DNA from: Apostichopus japonicus
Taxonomy: Eukaryota; Echinodermata; Holothuroidea; Aspidochirotida; Stichopodidae
NCBI RefSeq assembly: GCF_037975245.1
Contig: NC_092580.1
Coordinates: 30,932,001-30,992,000, forward strand
Direction of reading: 5' to 3'
DNA length: 60,000 bases
Part shown: positions 1 through 12,059 of the stretch, in pieces
Layout: each line of letters begins with the position of its first letter
Numbering within the stretch: position 1 is the first letter of the stretch
The notes under the pieces: generated by a model
Database searches by the model: none
Told to the model about the DNA's origin: nothing
Seen by the model: the letters and a program-made list of their open reading frames with translations, nothing else
Made by a program: the position numbers and the translations under genes

Positions 1-256
1 CGACCGATGACCGCCCAGATAAGGAGAAACAAAAAGGCAAAGTCCCGGCAAAGCAAGACGAACACCGAGATATAACTACGGTAGTGGTTGAGGGCCATCC
101 TCAGGATTCTACGGAGAAGCCTGGCATGGTTAGACCAGATTCATTAGGAGTTACCTCAGAAGCTCCCGGTGAAGACGAATTGGATACAGTGGGAAGCAGC
201 ACTGGCAGCGAGCATGTCACCATGGAAACCGATGATGCGACTGTCAATTCAGGAAG
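1..256 (+). CDS. unrecognised gene, internal coding exon (runs off left edge)
   Basis: The frame (codons starting at position 3) is open from the window edge and ends at a splice donor GT at 257-258, two bases into a codon. The peptide is hydrophilic and low in predicted structure: a Lys/Gln-rich start followed by an acidic Ser/Thr/Glu/Asp-rich stretch (SEAPGEDELD, then SSTGSEH). This looks like a disordered linker before the folded C-terminal part. Joining its last two bases to the first base of the exon at 4373 gives a Ser codon and keeps the frame open, which supports the pairing. I see no known domain. The upstream exon boundary is not visible; an AG at 17-18 could be an acceptor, but the frame is also open before it. 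Confidence 0.6.
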
Positions 257-429
257 GTATGGCGTTGTTATTTATCAATTATTGTTAAAGGAGCACACTG
301 TACTCCAATGATTGCATTAGATTAGGCAAATGAAGTGCACAAATAGTGTGATATAAAATCCATTAAATAATGACAGTCTTTAAGTTACTTCATTTATAAG
401 AGTCAACATGAATTTTGAAAGGGTTTGAT

Positions 430-700
430 GAGGGTGACCAGACAACTCCCCCCTGGACAATTACCCCCCGGACAATTACCCCCCAGACAACTCCCCCCTG
501 GACAATTACCCCCCGGACAATTCCCACCCAGACAATTCCCACCCCGGACAGTTCCCACCCCAGACAATTCCCCCCCGGACAATTCCCATCCCGGACGACT
601 TCCCCCCGGACAATTACCCCCCGGTCAATAACCCTCCCGGACAATTTCCCCCCGGACGATTTCCCCCCCCCCCCTCCGGACAATTTCCCCCGGACAATTG
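430..700 (+). repeat. minisatellite array A, CCCCCGGACAATT unit
   Basis: Some 15 degenerate copies of a 13-18 bp unit with core CCCGGACAATT separated by C-runs of variable length. The same unit recurs in reverse complement at 3108-3350. Confidence 0.9.
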
Positions 701-859
701 CTATGGCGCGAGAAAGCGGAATATATACGTACAAATATATATATGCTGTACTTGCGAAATACATACATGGTTAACTTCAAAAATACATTTTAGACATATT
801 TGTTTACACATATATATTCCCTGAAAATTATATTTATTCCCTTAAAGTATATATTTATA

Positions 860-1260
860 TATTCTCCAGGCGTACAGAAAGTATTTTCTTAATAACAAAT
901 ATGTATTCTGTGCAAAAATATATATTCTCTTATAGTAAATATTCTGTCAAAAATATATATTCTCTAACACAAAAAATAATTTTTCTCTGCCAAGAATATA
1001 TTTATTCTCTAAGAGAAAAAAAAGGTATTCTCTAAAGAAATATATATATCCTTTTCAAAAAGTATGTCAATTCTCTGACCGAAAAATATTTTTCTCTAAC
1101 AAAATATATAAATTCTGTGACAGAAAATATATATATTCTATAGAAAAAGTTTTTGTCTGTACAAAAATAAATTTTTATTCTTTGTAGGAAATATTTTCTC
1201 TAATAACAAAGTTCTATTCTGTGCAAAAAATATATATTCTTTAAGAAAAATATATATGCT
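860..1260. repeat. AT-rich degenerate repeat, AAATATATATTCTCT-like
   Basis: Many imperfect copies of a unit of roughly 30-45 bp built from 'aaaatatatattct' plus 'ctgtgcaaaa' or 'ctctaacaa'. The right end merges into the left arm of the foldback repeat at 1213. Confidence 0.7.
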
Positions 1261-1901
1261 AAACAAAGTACGGTGCTCTGTAAGTGCCAACTGAGATGTT
1301 TTGCTGTTCAGTAACTTCAGTGACCAGCTTATTCATCATATTGCTGTTTTCTTCACATCCACTTTCTTTTCGTTGATGTATAGAGTCCTTGCAGAAGTGC
1401 AACAAATTATTGAAAGACTGTGGTTAGAGAAGAGCAAATAGTGGAATATATGCTAAGTCTTAGCCTAGTGTAAGTAATAAGTATGCTGTTTAGAGTAGTC
1501 TAACGTTAACATCACACTACCAACTATCCTACTAACGCGCTATATCTGGACGCCATGATTGCAGTACTGCTGCTATACGTATATGTTACCTATGTTATAC
1601 CAGGGAGCTGCTACTCTAACAGCTCCCTGGTTATATGATATGTTAATGGGACTGTTAAGCCGGCTAGATACAGTAGGCTAATATCATATGCAATGTGATG
1701 TCGCAAAACCACTAACTTTGAACTGCATTTCGGTTCTGAGCAAGAAAGTGCATTGTACTTGCACACTTATTGCCAATATAGTGAATAAGCTGTTCACTGA
1801 AGTTACTGAAACACCAACATCTCAGTTGGCACTTACAGAGCTCCGTACTTTGTTCAGCATATATATATTTCTTACAGAATATATATTTTGCACAGAATAG
1901 A
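1213..1901. repeat. foldback (long inverted repeat) element
   Basis: The left arm (about 1213-1340) and right arm (about 1776-1901) are inverted copies of each other at high identity, including the shared stretch CTCAGTTGGCACTTACAGAG (right-arm orientation) and the flanking AT-rich repeat. The spacer of about 435 bp contains a hairpin at 1600-1630 with an 11-bp stem (CCAGGGAGCTG / CAGCTCCCTGG) and a 9-base loop. I see no coding frame. It could be a foldback or MITE-type element, or an inverted duplication of the AT-rich repeat. Confidence 0.75.
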
Positions 1902-2504
1902 AAGGCCTACCTGACATGTCAATAAAACATTGTATCCTAATTCACAAGTCAGTAATATGAGGCATAGCTTCGGCTTTTGTCCACAAACTTTCAGTTCTGT
2001 TACCAAATTGTTGACCCTTATTATGGCCAGCAAGAAAAGACGAAACTTTGAATTCATCGGGGGTGTTGAAGAAATTGGGAGGGTGGCTGATCATTGTAGT
2101 ACTTTGCTGCTAAATGATCAGAACAACCCAGATGGCTTGAAAAAATAAAGGAGGAAATTCAAAAAGAGTGGGCTCAACTCAAGTCTCAAGTCAGTGGCAA
2201 AAATATTCCATTTGGTCCCCTATCCCAGCTTGTAATCCAGGAAGGCTACAACTATCCTCTGTTGTCTGAATTATTTAAAGTAATGGTACACCTTTTGCAC
2301 GCAAAGTAAGGCTTCCAAGCGGCAGGTTTAAGCAAATGCAAGTATGTTGGAGTTTACAGTTTTTTAGTTTTAGATTCTACGGATGCCCATAAGCTCATTT
2401 CCAATGCCAATAGCCCCCTATTCGTACGAGGCGTAACGCACATGTTATCTGATAGGCTGGTCGGTGGGAGATACTGTAGCTTGTAAACAAGGTTTCCACA
2501 ACTT

Positions 2505-2910
2505 GGCGTCTGGCGACTCAAAATGACCTTTGATCTCAATAAAATATTGTACTGAACGTGTAACAACTACATACTAAATATGAGATTCGTTCAACATTCC
2601 CTTCTTGAGATATCGTGTTTACAAGGTTTACACTATTTGACCCCTGGTGAACCCAAATGACCTTTGACCTCCACATTAAACTAGAGGCTTTTGCTCCTAA
2701 ATGTGGTCCCCTACTCACGAACTTAAATATGATATTGGTTTAAGCTTACATCCTTGAGATATCGTCTTTACAAGGTTTTTACTATTTGGCCCCTGGTGAC
2801 TCAAAATGATCTTTGACCTACCCACAAAACAAAAGGGTTCTTCTACCCAATGTGTTACTCATATACACCAATATTAGATTGGTCAAAGCTTCACTTCCTG
2901 AGATATCGTA
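2505..2910. repeat. tandem array of about 140-bp units with TGACCTTTGACCT core
   Basis: Three diverged units. Each has 'ctggtgactcaaaatgacct' or a close variant (near 2510, 2646, 2795) and a 'gagatatcg.nnttacaagg' motif (near 2607, 2756, 2900). The middle unit carries TGACCTTTGACCT at 2658-2670, which is AGGTCAAAGGTCA on the other strand. Confidence 0.75.
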
Positions 2911-3107
2911 TTTACAAGCGAGGCGTTACACCCCCCCCCCCCCAACACACGCATACACACTCTCCGCCCGCAGGAATGCATAGGTTACGATTGTCATCGA
3001 AACCAAAACTGAAATCTCTTGTTGCACACCCTCATTTTTACTGGAATAATAGCCTTAACCCCGCCTACATCGGCTGTCAATCAATCGTCCAAGTTTCCGA
3101 GGAAGGG

Positions 3108-3350
3108 GATTGTCCGGGGGAAATTGTCCGGGGGGAAATTGTCCGGGGGGCAATTGTCATGGGTGGGAATTGTCCGGAGTGGGAATTGTCCGGGGGGCAA
3201 TTGTCAGGGTTGGCAATTGTCCGGGTGGGAATTGTCCGGGGGGCAATTGTCAGGGTTGGGAATTGTCCGGGGGGCAATTGTCCGAGGGGGAATCGTCCGG
3301 GGGGTAATCGTCCGGGGGGAAATCGTCCAGGGGGGAATTGTCCGGGAACC
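3108..3350 (-). repeat. minisatellite array B, inverse orientation to array A
   Basis: About 15 copies of the unit GGGGGGAATTGTCCG, the reverse complement of the unit at 430-700. Long frames in several phases here are by-products of the repeat. Confidence 0.9.
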
Positions 3351-3728
3351 TTTGATGAGAGCTACCAAACAACTTCACCAAAGAGTGTACTTTATCTTAT
3401 CATTACTGTTTTGTATGGGGTCTGGCATTATTGCCTAATTTGTTGGGTATGCAATGCTACAATTACTGGAAAGGAGCGTATTAATAAATGTATTAGAAGG
3501 GCGCCGGGTGATTGGTGAGGTACAGGAGAAGGTGGACTGTGTTCACCACTGCCTTGTATGTAGCAAGCTGGAGTCCCTTTGGACTGACAGTAAACACCCC
3601 TCCATGTCCAGCTTATGAGACAAGTAATCCCTACGCAGTGGTAGGCTCAGGCAGCCTTCTGTTACCAAAACCCACTATCCTTTATCTTTCATTCCTCAGG
3701 CTATTAAAACTCATAATATTAAGTTTTA

Positions 3729-3790
3729 GCCTTTGAAGAAAAATCCTGCTAGGATCGAAAAGTCAGGCCAACTTACTTTTACACAATATT
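3729..3790 (+). mobile_element. Penelope-like fragment with degenerate hammerhead-type motif (copy 1)
   Basis: It shares the block GCCTyTGAAGA..., stem AGATCCT-GCT-AGGATC, GAAA, GTCAGGCC with three other places in the window. This copy has TTTGAAGA for the first core strand, a damaged left side of stem II (AAAAATCC) and AAAGTC in place of AACGTC, so it is probably inactive. The following ACTTACTTTTACACA is also shared. Confidence 0.55.
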
Positions 3791-3906
3791 TTTTTATTTA
3801 TTATTTTTTATTATATTATATATATATTTTTTATATACATATATATATTTTTTTATATATCTATTATTTTTATTATATAATTTATATATATATATATATT
3901 TTTTTT
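3781..3906. repeat. AT-rich low-complexity run
   Basis: Runs of T and (TA)n with no other structure. Confidence 0.8.
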
Positions 3907-4372
3907 ATATTAATTTTAAACGTTAAATTTCCTTTCTTGCCATTTCTGTACAGCCTGCTGCTTTTTCATGTTTTCTTTCTATTTAGTTTTGCTTCTTTTT
4001 CATTTATGTTTTATTGCCTTTCGAGCATTGTAGTTTCCTTAGTTAAGGATCAATAAAGATATTATATATATATATACTCTTACTTTCTGATAAGTGTTCT
4101 TAACATGGAAGAACTGTTTATCAAATTTTTGTTGTTGTTGTATATTTTGAGATTTCCATATCCATTTAAAGGTAATAACTAGTCAATAGTAATTTGATAC
4201 AACTTAATGCCTCGTTCACAAAATGATAAGTCTCAACATTTCAGTAAGTCTCTTCCGATTGGTCAATTTCAATCGACCTCTGTTTTCTTCACAAACCGAG
4301 TCTGTTTTTTGTTTTTTTTTTGTTTTTTAGTTTTACTCATCACTTTGATGTTTTCTTTCTTTTCTTCTTCAG

Positions 4373-4565
4373 CCAGAAGAAACATATTGATATTATTTAC
4401 AGGCAGTACTACAGGATAGATGGAACAGTCAACTATACACAAATGCAAAGTTTATTCACCAGACTGGCGAATTTTGTGATCGAAAATCCGGGCTATAAAG
4501 AGGAAGATATTGTTCTCTACTTAGAACCTATCATACATGCAGTCGAATGCATAGAGTTACTTCAG
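4373..4565 (+). CDS. unrecognised gene, penultimate coding exon
   Basis: This 193-nt exon starts after TTCTTCAG (4371-4372), supplies the third base of the Ser codon begun at 256 and ends on a codon boundary before GTAAGA (4566). The roughly 64-residue peptide looks folded and mostly helical (HIDIIYRQYYRIDGTV near the start, LANFVIENPGYKEED in the middle, HAVECIELLQ at the end). Unlike its neighbours, it has the regular hydrophobic spacing of a real protein. I do not recognise the family; a helical-repeat or armadillo-like C-terminus is possible but unproven. The alternative acceptor TTTACAG at about 4402 is in the wrong place for the frame. Confidence 0.75.
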
Positions 4566-5166
4566 GTAAGAACAGTAGTTTTTATGTTAGAAACCAAGGG
4601 CAACTCTTTGCAAATTCTTATTAATTGACTATAAATTTATCTATGGAATAAAGTTGCTAGGTCATTGCTCACCAAGTGAACATATTTATGTGATAGATAT
4701 TGAATTAAATTGAATTCTGAAATGTGTTTCACTCCGACACTTATTTTATATATTAATGCACTGTAATATTGTGTTATGTATAAATATATATATATATATG
4801 TATACTTTATTGGTATCATATTTATATAGATACTCATTGGTATATTATATATTAAGTAGAATATATTAGAGCATTATATGAATATGTTTAATAGTATGCT
4901 TTCATCATTAGTATTGTTGTGTTGTAAGCTTCTTTCAAGTATAAATTTAGGTATTCCCTCTTTACACATCTGATATAGTTTTTGCCCACTTTCAACGTCA
5001 CATGAATACAACTCCTTCCTTTTCACATGCGACTGGTAATGCTATAAACACATTGCTACAATTTGGATACATGTTTAGATTTTCATGATATTCGTTATTG
5101 AGAATGTTTTAATATCCATATTGACCATTAATGTTGCCTTTATTCTGCTTTGCCTATCTTCATCAG

Positions 5167-5334
5167 AAATTAACTGAATTTGGATGTATGACTAGACACG
5201 TCCAGCAGTACAGAAAATACTACAGTCCATTTGATAAGAAAGGTCGTCTCCATAGTTACGCCTATTACATGCCAACCATAGACTGTTTGAATCGACTATC
5301 GTTGCTAACATCGGCCCTACAAAAAGATGTCTAG
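5167..5334 (+). CDS. unrecognised gene, last coding exon with stop
   Basis: It begins after TCATCAG (acceptor AG 5165-5166), in phase 0 with the previous exon, and ends at TAG 5332-5334. It encodes 55 residues starting KLTEFGCM, with an aromatic and basic core (QQYRKYYSPFDKKG) and ending LLTSALQKDV. The peptide continues the helical look of the preceding exon. Together the three exons give the C-terminal part of a protein: acidic linker, then about 120 folded residues. Function unknown. Confidence 0.75.
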   Translation, partial: KLTEFGCMTRHVQQYRKYYSPFDKKGRLHSYAYYMPTIDCLNRLSLLTSALQKDV

Positions 5335-7390
5335 AAAGCACAAACTAGCCTCATTACCGCTGAAATATTCCACGTCGGCCTGGGTTGTGGTCAACGATCT
5401 TGACTAGAAGTTAATTTGCCTCATCACCACAAAGGCATTTATAGTGAAGAAGTATAAGCGTTGTAAACACCGAGAGGTTTGTTAGTCATCAAGAATAACC
5501 TCATTGTTTCTAAGAGGTTCCTTATAAGCAAAGATTAGCCTCAACACTTCTCAGAGGTTCATAGGTAAGCAATGGCTCTAAACCTTGTTACTGTGGAAAT
5601 GTTTGTAACCAGCAAGATTAGAACCAGCCTTATAACCAGCCAATGGTTCATACTTAGCAGTGGAAAGCCTCCTTATGACCCAAGTGTGAAGAAGTACAAA
5701 CCTCGTAACCAATGAGAGGTTTGTAGTCTAGAGGAATCATCTCATTTGTACTAAAGAGATTCCTAATTAGGAATGACTAGACTCAACACTTCTAAGAGGT
5801 TCCTAGGTTAGCAAATCTAAACCCTGTTACCATCAAGATGTTGATAAAGAGCAAGATTAGAGCAAGCCTCTTTACTTGTGAGATGTTCTTTAACAGAAAA
5901 AAAGTTCCTTCACCTTTATATAGATAAGGGATGGGCACAATATTTATCTTTCAGGCCACAGTGAAATTAAACTTTTGAAAGTATACATATTACATTTTTT
6001 TTTTCCTTTAGGTCATCCAGTGAATGTATTGTTTCAGTTGATTTATGGTTGAAAGAAGAAAACACTGCCCCAATATTATTAGGTTCCATGGGTGGCTTTA
6101 ATAGGGTACTGAACACCTTCGGGGGTCGCAGTTAATTTTGTTTTCGAGCTATACTTTGATCACATGTGCCTTGGATTTTTGTAACCACTAATGAGATGCA
6201 TATTTGCTATCAACATCATTAAATTCTTTGATCTAATCTGGATCTAACCTGATATGGAAGCTAGGAAAGTCAAAAACCCACACAGTTACAACAACAACAC
6301 AGATAATTTTTTTCCATTTTGAAAATTATGTAACAGGTGCAGGTCATGAAGGCTTTCTTCATTGTTGATGTGTACAACTCAAAATTCCAGATTGAATATT
6401 TACAAATTGGAAAAATGTATGATAAAATTTTCGTTTATTCTTTTTTTATACCTTGGAGTAAATTTATGAAAAGAGAACAATTTGTAAAACTAAGTCTAGA
6501 AATGATGATTTAGTTCATCTAAATAAATTAACAAAAAAATGAAAATAAAGAGGAAATATAATAAATGTTTTGCGTGATCACTTAATGTCCCCTAATTGTA
6601 TGCTTTGTTTGTTTCATTCTCCATTCTATTGTAATCAGCAAACTCTGCAAAAGATATTTTGAAAACTTTGTTGGAATTTTTCTGCATTTTGTAATAATGT
6701 TGGTTACAGTTTGTTATTTAATTTTACAATCCTTGATTTCTTACTAATTACTGTATTTTTTTTGTGACAAGAATTAAAAATGTGGATCATATATGTTGTG
6801 GTTGGCAAATATTCAAACTGATGCTTTTATCAACCAAACCATTCATTCTGATTTTGAAATTTCAAATATTGTTAACAATATTGGTTTCCCTTGGCAAATT
6901 TTATACAAAAATTGCATCTAGTTTATTGTTGCATTCACAGTTTTAGAAGAAGAAACATCAGTATGCATGATAAACATTAAAATGATATTAAACATAAAGT
7001 CAAAGGAGGTCGGGGAGGGAGATGGCAGATTGTCGCTGAACCATATGTGGGGTCTAGACGACACATTACAATATATTCTAAGATATGTAGCAGGGAAGTA
7101 AGTAAGTTTTCTTACTTCATGTAATGGTCTTTAGCTTATGGATTTATTTCAGCAAAACGCTGAAAATTTACAATCTGTCTGTAAACCAAACCTGTCAAAA
7201 TATTTACATTTATCCATAAATTTGCCCATTTTGTAAAACATTTTGTTATGTAACACCACATTAAGTCATCCCAATATTGCGCTATCAATCCTCTTTATTA
7301 CAATTTATTTACAAATGAGTTTGTAATAATTTTCTGATTATTTTCCTGATAAAATTGTGTTTTGTACATTGTATATTATGTGAATAAAGT
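5335..7390 (+). other. probable 3' UTR and downstream DNA of the unrecognised gene
   Basis: No convincing coding frame follows the TAG at 5332. Candidate poly(A) signals AATAAA occur near 6522, 6543 and 7382, but the true end cannot be set without transcripts. The start of this stretch holds a 242-bp tandem duplication (separate entry). Confidence 0.45.
5444..5895. repeat. 242-bp imperfect tandem duplication
   Basis: Copy 1 starts at 5444 and copy 2 at 5686. Both open with GTGAAGAAGTA and share AGAGGTTTGT, CTCAACACTTCT, AGAGGTTC and GCAAGATTAGA in the same order. Smaller AGAGGTTC(C/A) words recur inside each copy. Confidence 0.75.
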
Positions 7391-7486
7391 CAAAATAAAA
7401 GGAAATGATGATAAAAAAAATGACTTGCTGTCAGTATTACTGTGATCTGAGTTTTATGAAATGTCCATACAGCTATAAGCAAATTT

Positions 7487-7797
7487 TTAAAGGCATTGAA
7501 GACGTTAAAAAGTTAACTTCCGTTGCTTGCAAGGGAAGTTTTTATTCTTGTCGCTACAAAATGACAGTAAAAATGACAGTAGTGAAACATGATACCTTGT
7601 TATCTGGACCTGAGCTGTCCATCGCTGCTATGTACACTGTGTTATGGGCATTGACTGTAGCTGCATGTATTGACTGTACCCTAGTTTCTAATTACCGACG
7701 GTAGCAAGCTGTGTGTGTATTTTCTGGGATCGATGGTGGTGTCTAACACTTCTGTTACACCTCATTCGAAACCGGCGCGAGTCTTCACTCCCTTTGA
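7487..7797. mobile_element. TTAA-flanked MITE, copy 1
   Basis: About 311 bp with terminal inverted repeats (left AAAGGCATTGAAGAC, right GTCTTCACTCCCTTT) and a TTAA target at the left; the right target is mutated to TTGA. It is closely similar to 30929-31302. The TTAA target fits piggyBac or Kolobok families. The open frame across it is not a conserved gene. Confidence 0.7.
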
Positions 7798-10055
7798 AGT
7801 GTATGTTGGTTTTCATCTTCTTATTTCCCAACCACGCATATAATTCTAGCAAAACCTAGTATACTCAAGTAGTGGAACCTTTTCTCTAAATGAATGCGAT
7901 TGTAAAGAATTAGAGCGAATTTGCGCAAATAATATCTCCAAACTTTTCAATTGATCGATATACCTTACACATTGAAACAACTTTAGTTTAAGCTGTGGTT
8001 ACCATACGTCAGGATTTCTCAGGACAAGTCCGCTATTAGCTATCTTACGTTAGCAACATAGTTGGGAGGTAAGATCTATATAATAAACTCCGGAGTATTA
8101 GGTTCTCACGACAATGTGATAAATACAGTGGAAAAACATATCTGACAGTGATTTGGCCAACAAGTAGGTACCTACTCCAGTTTGAGCACAGAAAGGAAAA
8201 CGTTCAATAAAATACAGTCTGTTAACTATCATGTGCTTACATTAAAGATTGAGCTTCAGTTGTAGCTTCAAATCTGGAACCATTTTCATGCAGGTGCCCT
8301 TCAATTTTTTCTCTTGCTTTTCACAAATGGGAGAGAACTCCCTCAATATAGATTTTTATCCTTTTTATCAGATAAAATATGGAGACCGTAGTGTAATTTA
8401 CACCTTATCTGAGAAATGAATGGCAGTGGGCGTGGTTCAGCGGTTCAAGTACCCGCTTATTTCCCCTGCAAAATGTGAAGACAATGGAAAACAACAAAAG
8501 TAATAAAACAAAGTCTTCAACTTGTTATTTCTAGTAATAAGTACAGTGTTAAGAGAAGGCAGTCCGGGCATGAGAACCAGACAACGTGTTCCACTCTCAA
8601 CACCAGTCCCCTTTCATCGCGGAGATTGTAACCATGATAGTCATGACGTTGTGAGGCCTACGTGAAGTCAGTTATCGGGAGTCCCTCCGAAAGGAAAAAA
8701 CAGAAAGGCATTCTGTACACGGTTGTGAGTCGGCTTACAGCTTTTCTTTACTCCCCCCCCCCCACCCCCTCCTTTCTTCTTCTTGGAAGGGGATATCTTT
8801 TCATACATTTAGTGAGCCTCTTCTCTGTATTCTCCCAGTCGAGCTCGTATTCACATACAGTTCAAGTTAGCATAAAATGAAGTCAAAAGTCAAAACACTT
8901 CAATAAAATACCTCCAGGAGAGGAAATTCATACTTTGTAAGTATACGACCCCATGTCGAGTATAAATTTGAATCAATTTCATTTTTTGTTCGAGGTCAAA
9001 GGTGATTCGCAGAGGCCAAATATAAAAACCTTGTTTGTTAGTATATAATGACTAAAGTGGTACAACTTGGACAGATATCTTATCAGGAATTTTGTCCCTC
9101 TGCAGCAGCTCATATGTCGCAATATAGTTCACACTGTATGCAGACTATAGATCAGACACGTTGAACCGCCAGACATCCTAGAGGTGTATCGACAACTCTG
9201 CAGCTTGACGGCGCCTTTTTTTTACTGTCAATATATTTATCCAGCGATAACAATAATTTCTACAAAAAAAATGATGCACTGAGCAAACCTCGTGGACATA
9301 TGTGTAGGCCTTAATTTATGTTTTAACAAGGATATATAGGACCAGGTCAATGTGCGGAACCCTGGTATTCCCTGAATACAAACAATCGCGGACAGAAACT
9401 TTAATAAATACCGAGGTCTTTACCAAGGACAAAGGCTCTGAATTTTAAATAGACCTGCCTAACAATAACGTGTGGTAGGGAGGAAAACAAACAAACTGTG
9501 TGTTCCTGAAGTATTGTGTATTTATTTGTCCACGTTGAGCCAAGTTGTATGTCGGTTTAATTTCCTACAATAAGTTGTAACCTTGTAACCATATTTTAGT
9601 AATACTTTTGGTTGTTGATATAAAGAAAAGTCAAGCCCACTATCTTGTTTTTAATACTATATTTACGCGGACTGTTCTAGTATGGCTGAGAAGTCTGCTA
9701 ATAGGCCTAATAATAGTACTCATTCTTTCCTTAAAAGCTTAGTTTGCTAAATTCCAATCAGCATCGAGCCCATATTTTTGCCAGACTATAGACATCATAA
9801 TTGTACATTACTCGCAGTTTGATAAATATATATACTCATTAAGGACATTCCGTCATAAAACGTTTCGATCTGTTTTCTATTGTCGTAATTTAAAAATATA
9901 GTTTCGAGCCCAGGCAGGCTATCTTGTGTGCTCTTTTGTACAAAATAACATTCATAACGGGCTACTTATGGTGGCATACTCCTATTAGAGTCTATATCCA
10001 TCCGCTCGAGTATTCTCCTGTTTTAGGAAACGTGCCAAAAAGCAGCAGGAGAACA

Positions 10056-10057
<2 letters not shown>

Positions 10058-10096
<39 letters not shown>
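10058..10096. repeat. poly-T tract, 39 bases
   Basis: Uninterrupted T39. It could be the A-tail of a retroposed copy on the minus strand, but I see no clear element body next to it. Confidence 0.95.
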
Positions 10097-10097
<1 letters not shown>

Positions 10098-12043
10098 TGG
10101 CTTGCATGTTGAAGAGCACGAATGGAAGTACAGGTGGTGCAAAATTGGATCAATTGAGGCAATTTAAGACCCCTTTAGGCCTCCCAGGAGCAGCGTACGG
10201 AAATTGTTAACTGAGTAAAGAGGTTCGTTTACAAGTGACACAAACTTCGGGCCGCTGATAGCTAAAAATCTGCGCTGTCATGATACGGAAATTAATGGTG
10301 CCATGATAGGCCAGTTTGTCAGCTATCCTGTGATGGGTAGCGTTTAGCTAGTGAGAACTTCTATCTAGACTTCGAGACCACATTACATTGTGATTTAGTG
10401 TGTTAGTCAATGGGGCTTTTAATGAGCGTATACTAATTTATTCCTCTAGCTTGGAGATTTGCATGATCCCATGAAGAGGGCGGGCTACCTTTTGGATCAA
10501 TGTCACTGCAAGGATTTTCCCCGCACTCATTATAAATCCATTTAAGAATCCAAAGTTGTTTTATGAGATGATGTTGTTCATATTATGTTGTGTCATTTTG
10601 TTACAAATGGCCGTTAGTATGTGGACACTTTGAAAGGTTTTCAACACCCTACCCCAAAATATATTTTGCCCCTAAATTTCTTCATAACGTTGGGGGGCTG
10701 GGGGGCTCAGCCCCCCCCCCATGAAAAAGTTGAGGAGCAAATGCATGATAAGCCCCCCACTTTTCACCAAGGCCTCCGAAACGTGCGTCTGCCCATTTTT
10801 CAATACATACTTGTTGATCTGTCCAATGCACACGCATACTATATAGGTGTAATAATTTTAGTAAATGCTGGGGGACCCTCGGCCCGTCCCCTGGCTATAG
10901 ACCACATTGTCACCCCAACTGCGTCTTCACGCCCCGTGAAAAGTGGAAGCAGTGCGTGTGAGTACCGGTAAGCACAGCACAACTTCGTCTTAGGCCAATG
11001 ACTTGCCTCATTTCAGCCATAAAACACTCGGGAAGTGCGGTTTCAGGTAATCTGGGGGTATTAAAAACCCAAAATTTTCTTGTACGCTCCCCGCCAACCG
11101 ATGGTGGCGCTCCGCTTAGATAATCTCGACACATTAGCCCCCCCACCCCCACAATAATTTTACCGTTCCGCCGCGTCTGGTCAAAACACAAGATGTATAC
11201 GTCAGGAGAACAGCTTCCATTCTGAATATATTTTACATGCACTGTAGCCATCTTCCGATGACAGTGATTGCGATTGTCCTCCGGAATCTTATGATAAAAT
11301 CTGAAGCACTTTCAGACCTAAATGGTGATCCAAACTTGATCAAATCATTTGCAAACTATAAGTTTTGTTTCGCTTGATGATCAATTAGATGATATATTGT
11401 TAAGGTTGTCCGCGGTCGGAAATAAGTAGGCTAGTGCAGGTTCTACCATTTCTGTGCATGTAAAGTTTCAGTTTCACTTTATTCCAGTATAAAATCAAAC
11501 AATTTTTTAAATAGGAAGTATATGTAGCAGTAAAAATGAAAGAGGAAATATAAATAATAGAACGAATACTTTAGAATGTGGGGTCGTAGTTACTAACAGA
11601 AACAAGAATGAAAAAACATCGAATAAACAAAGGTTGAAAGAGTAGAAATATTATACAAAGGTTTTAATTTTCTGAATTGGATTTAAAAAAAAGAACAGCT
11701 CTGTATATAAATTTACTTTTAATGATTAGTATTTTAAGTTGGTTCCATTGCAGGATTTGTTAAATTGTACTTCGTTTTATTTTGCACAGAACGTTTAGCT
11801 CAGAATATTATATTATTATAATAAATATTCATACAGTATTTTTATAGTATTTATATAGTATTTTTATTCCTATACATACCTACCAAGTTACTATTATAAT
11901 ATGTCAAGAAAATAAACACAATAGCTTTCTAGGCTTCTTTTCCATGGAGACGATTTCGGTGATCTTGGATTTTCGTCTTCATTATTTAAATGTAAAAAAT
12001 GTAATAAAAGAATATTTTAAAGGCGATCCTGTATAATATAACG

Positions 12044-12059
12044 GTGAACGTGCGTTCAC
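12044..12059. other. short palindrome upstream of the PPM1H-like gene
   Basis: GTGAACG-TG-CGTTCAC: perfect 7-bp arms with a 2-base centre, containing ACGTG-like words. It lies about 1.1 kb before the start codon. A regulatory role is speculative. Confidence 0.3.

Larger units (their letters stand above)
257..4372 (+). other. intron of the unrecognised gene, repeat-filled
   Basis: This is the 4.1-kb interval between a GT donor (257) and a pyrimidine-rich AG acceptor (4371-4372) whose phases match. It contains two opposed minisatellites, AT-rich degenerate repeats, a foldback element, a tandem array of about 140-bp units, a Penelope-like fragment and an AT-rich run. The long frames across the minisatellites are products of the repeat unit, not genes. 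Confidence 0.55.

Noticed and set aside
415-774. Long Pro/Thr-rich open frames on both strands
   Set aside because: They are produced by the CCCCCGGACAATT minisatellite, which is stop-poor in several frames; there is no codon pattern or splice context.
2850-3518. 222-codon open frame
   Set aside because: It spans microsatellite-like C-runs and minisatellite array B and has no protein-like composition.
10621-11251. Two 113-116 codon frames on opposite strands
   Set aside because: They lie over C- and G-runs in what looks like an old repeat; neither starts in a credible context nor shows a domain.
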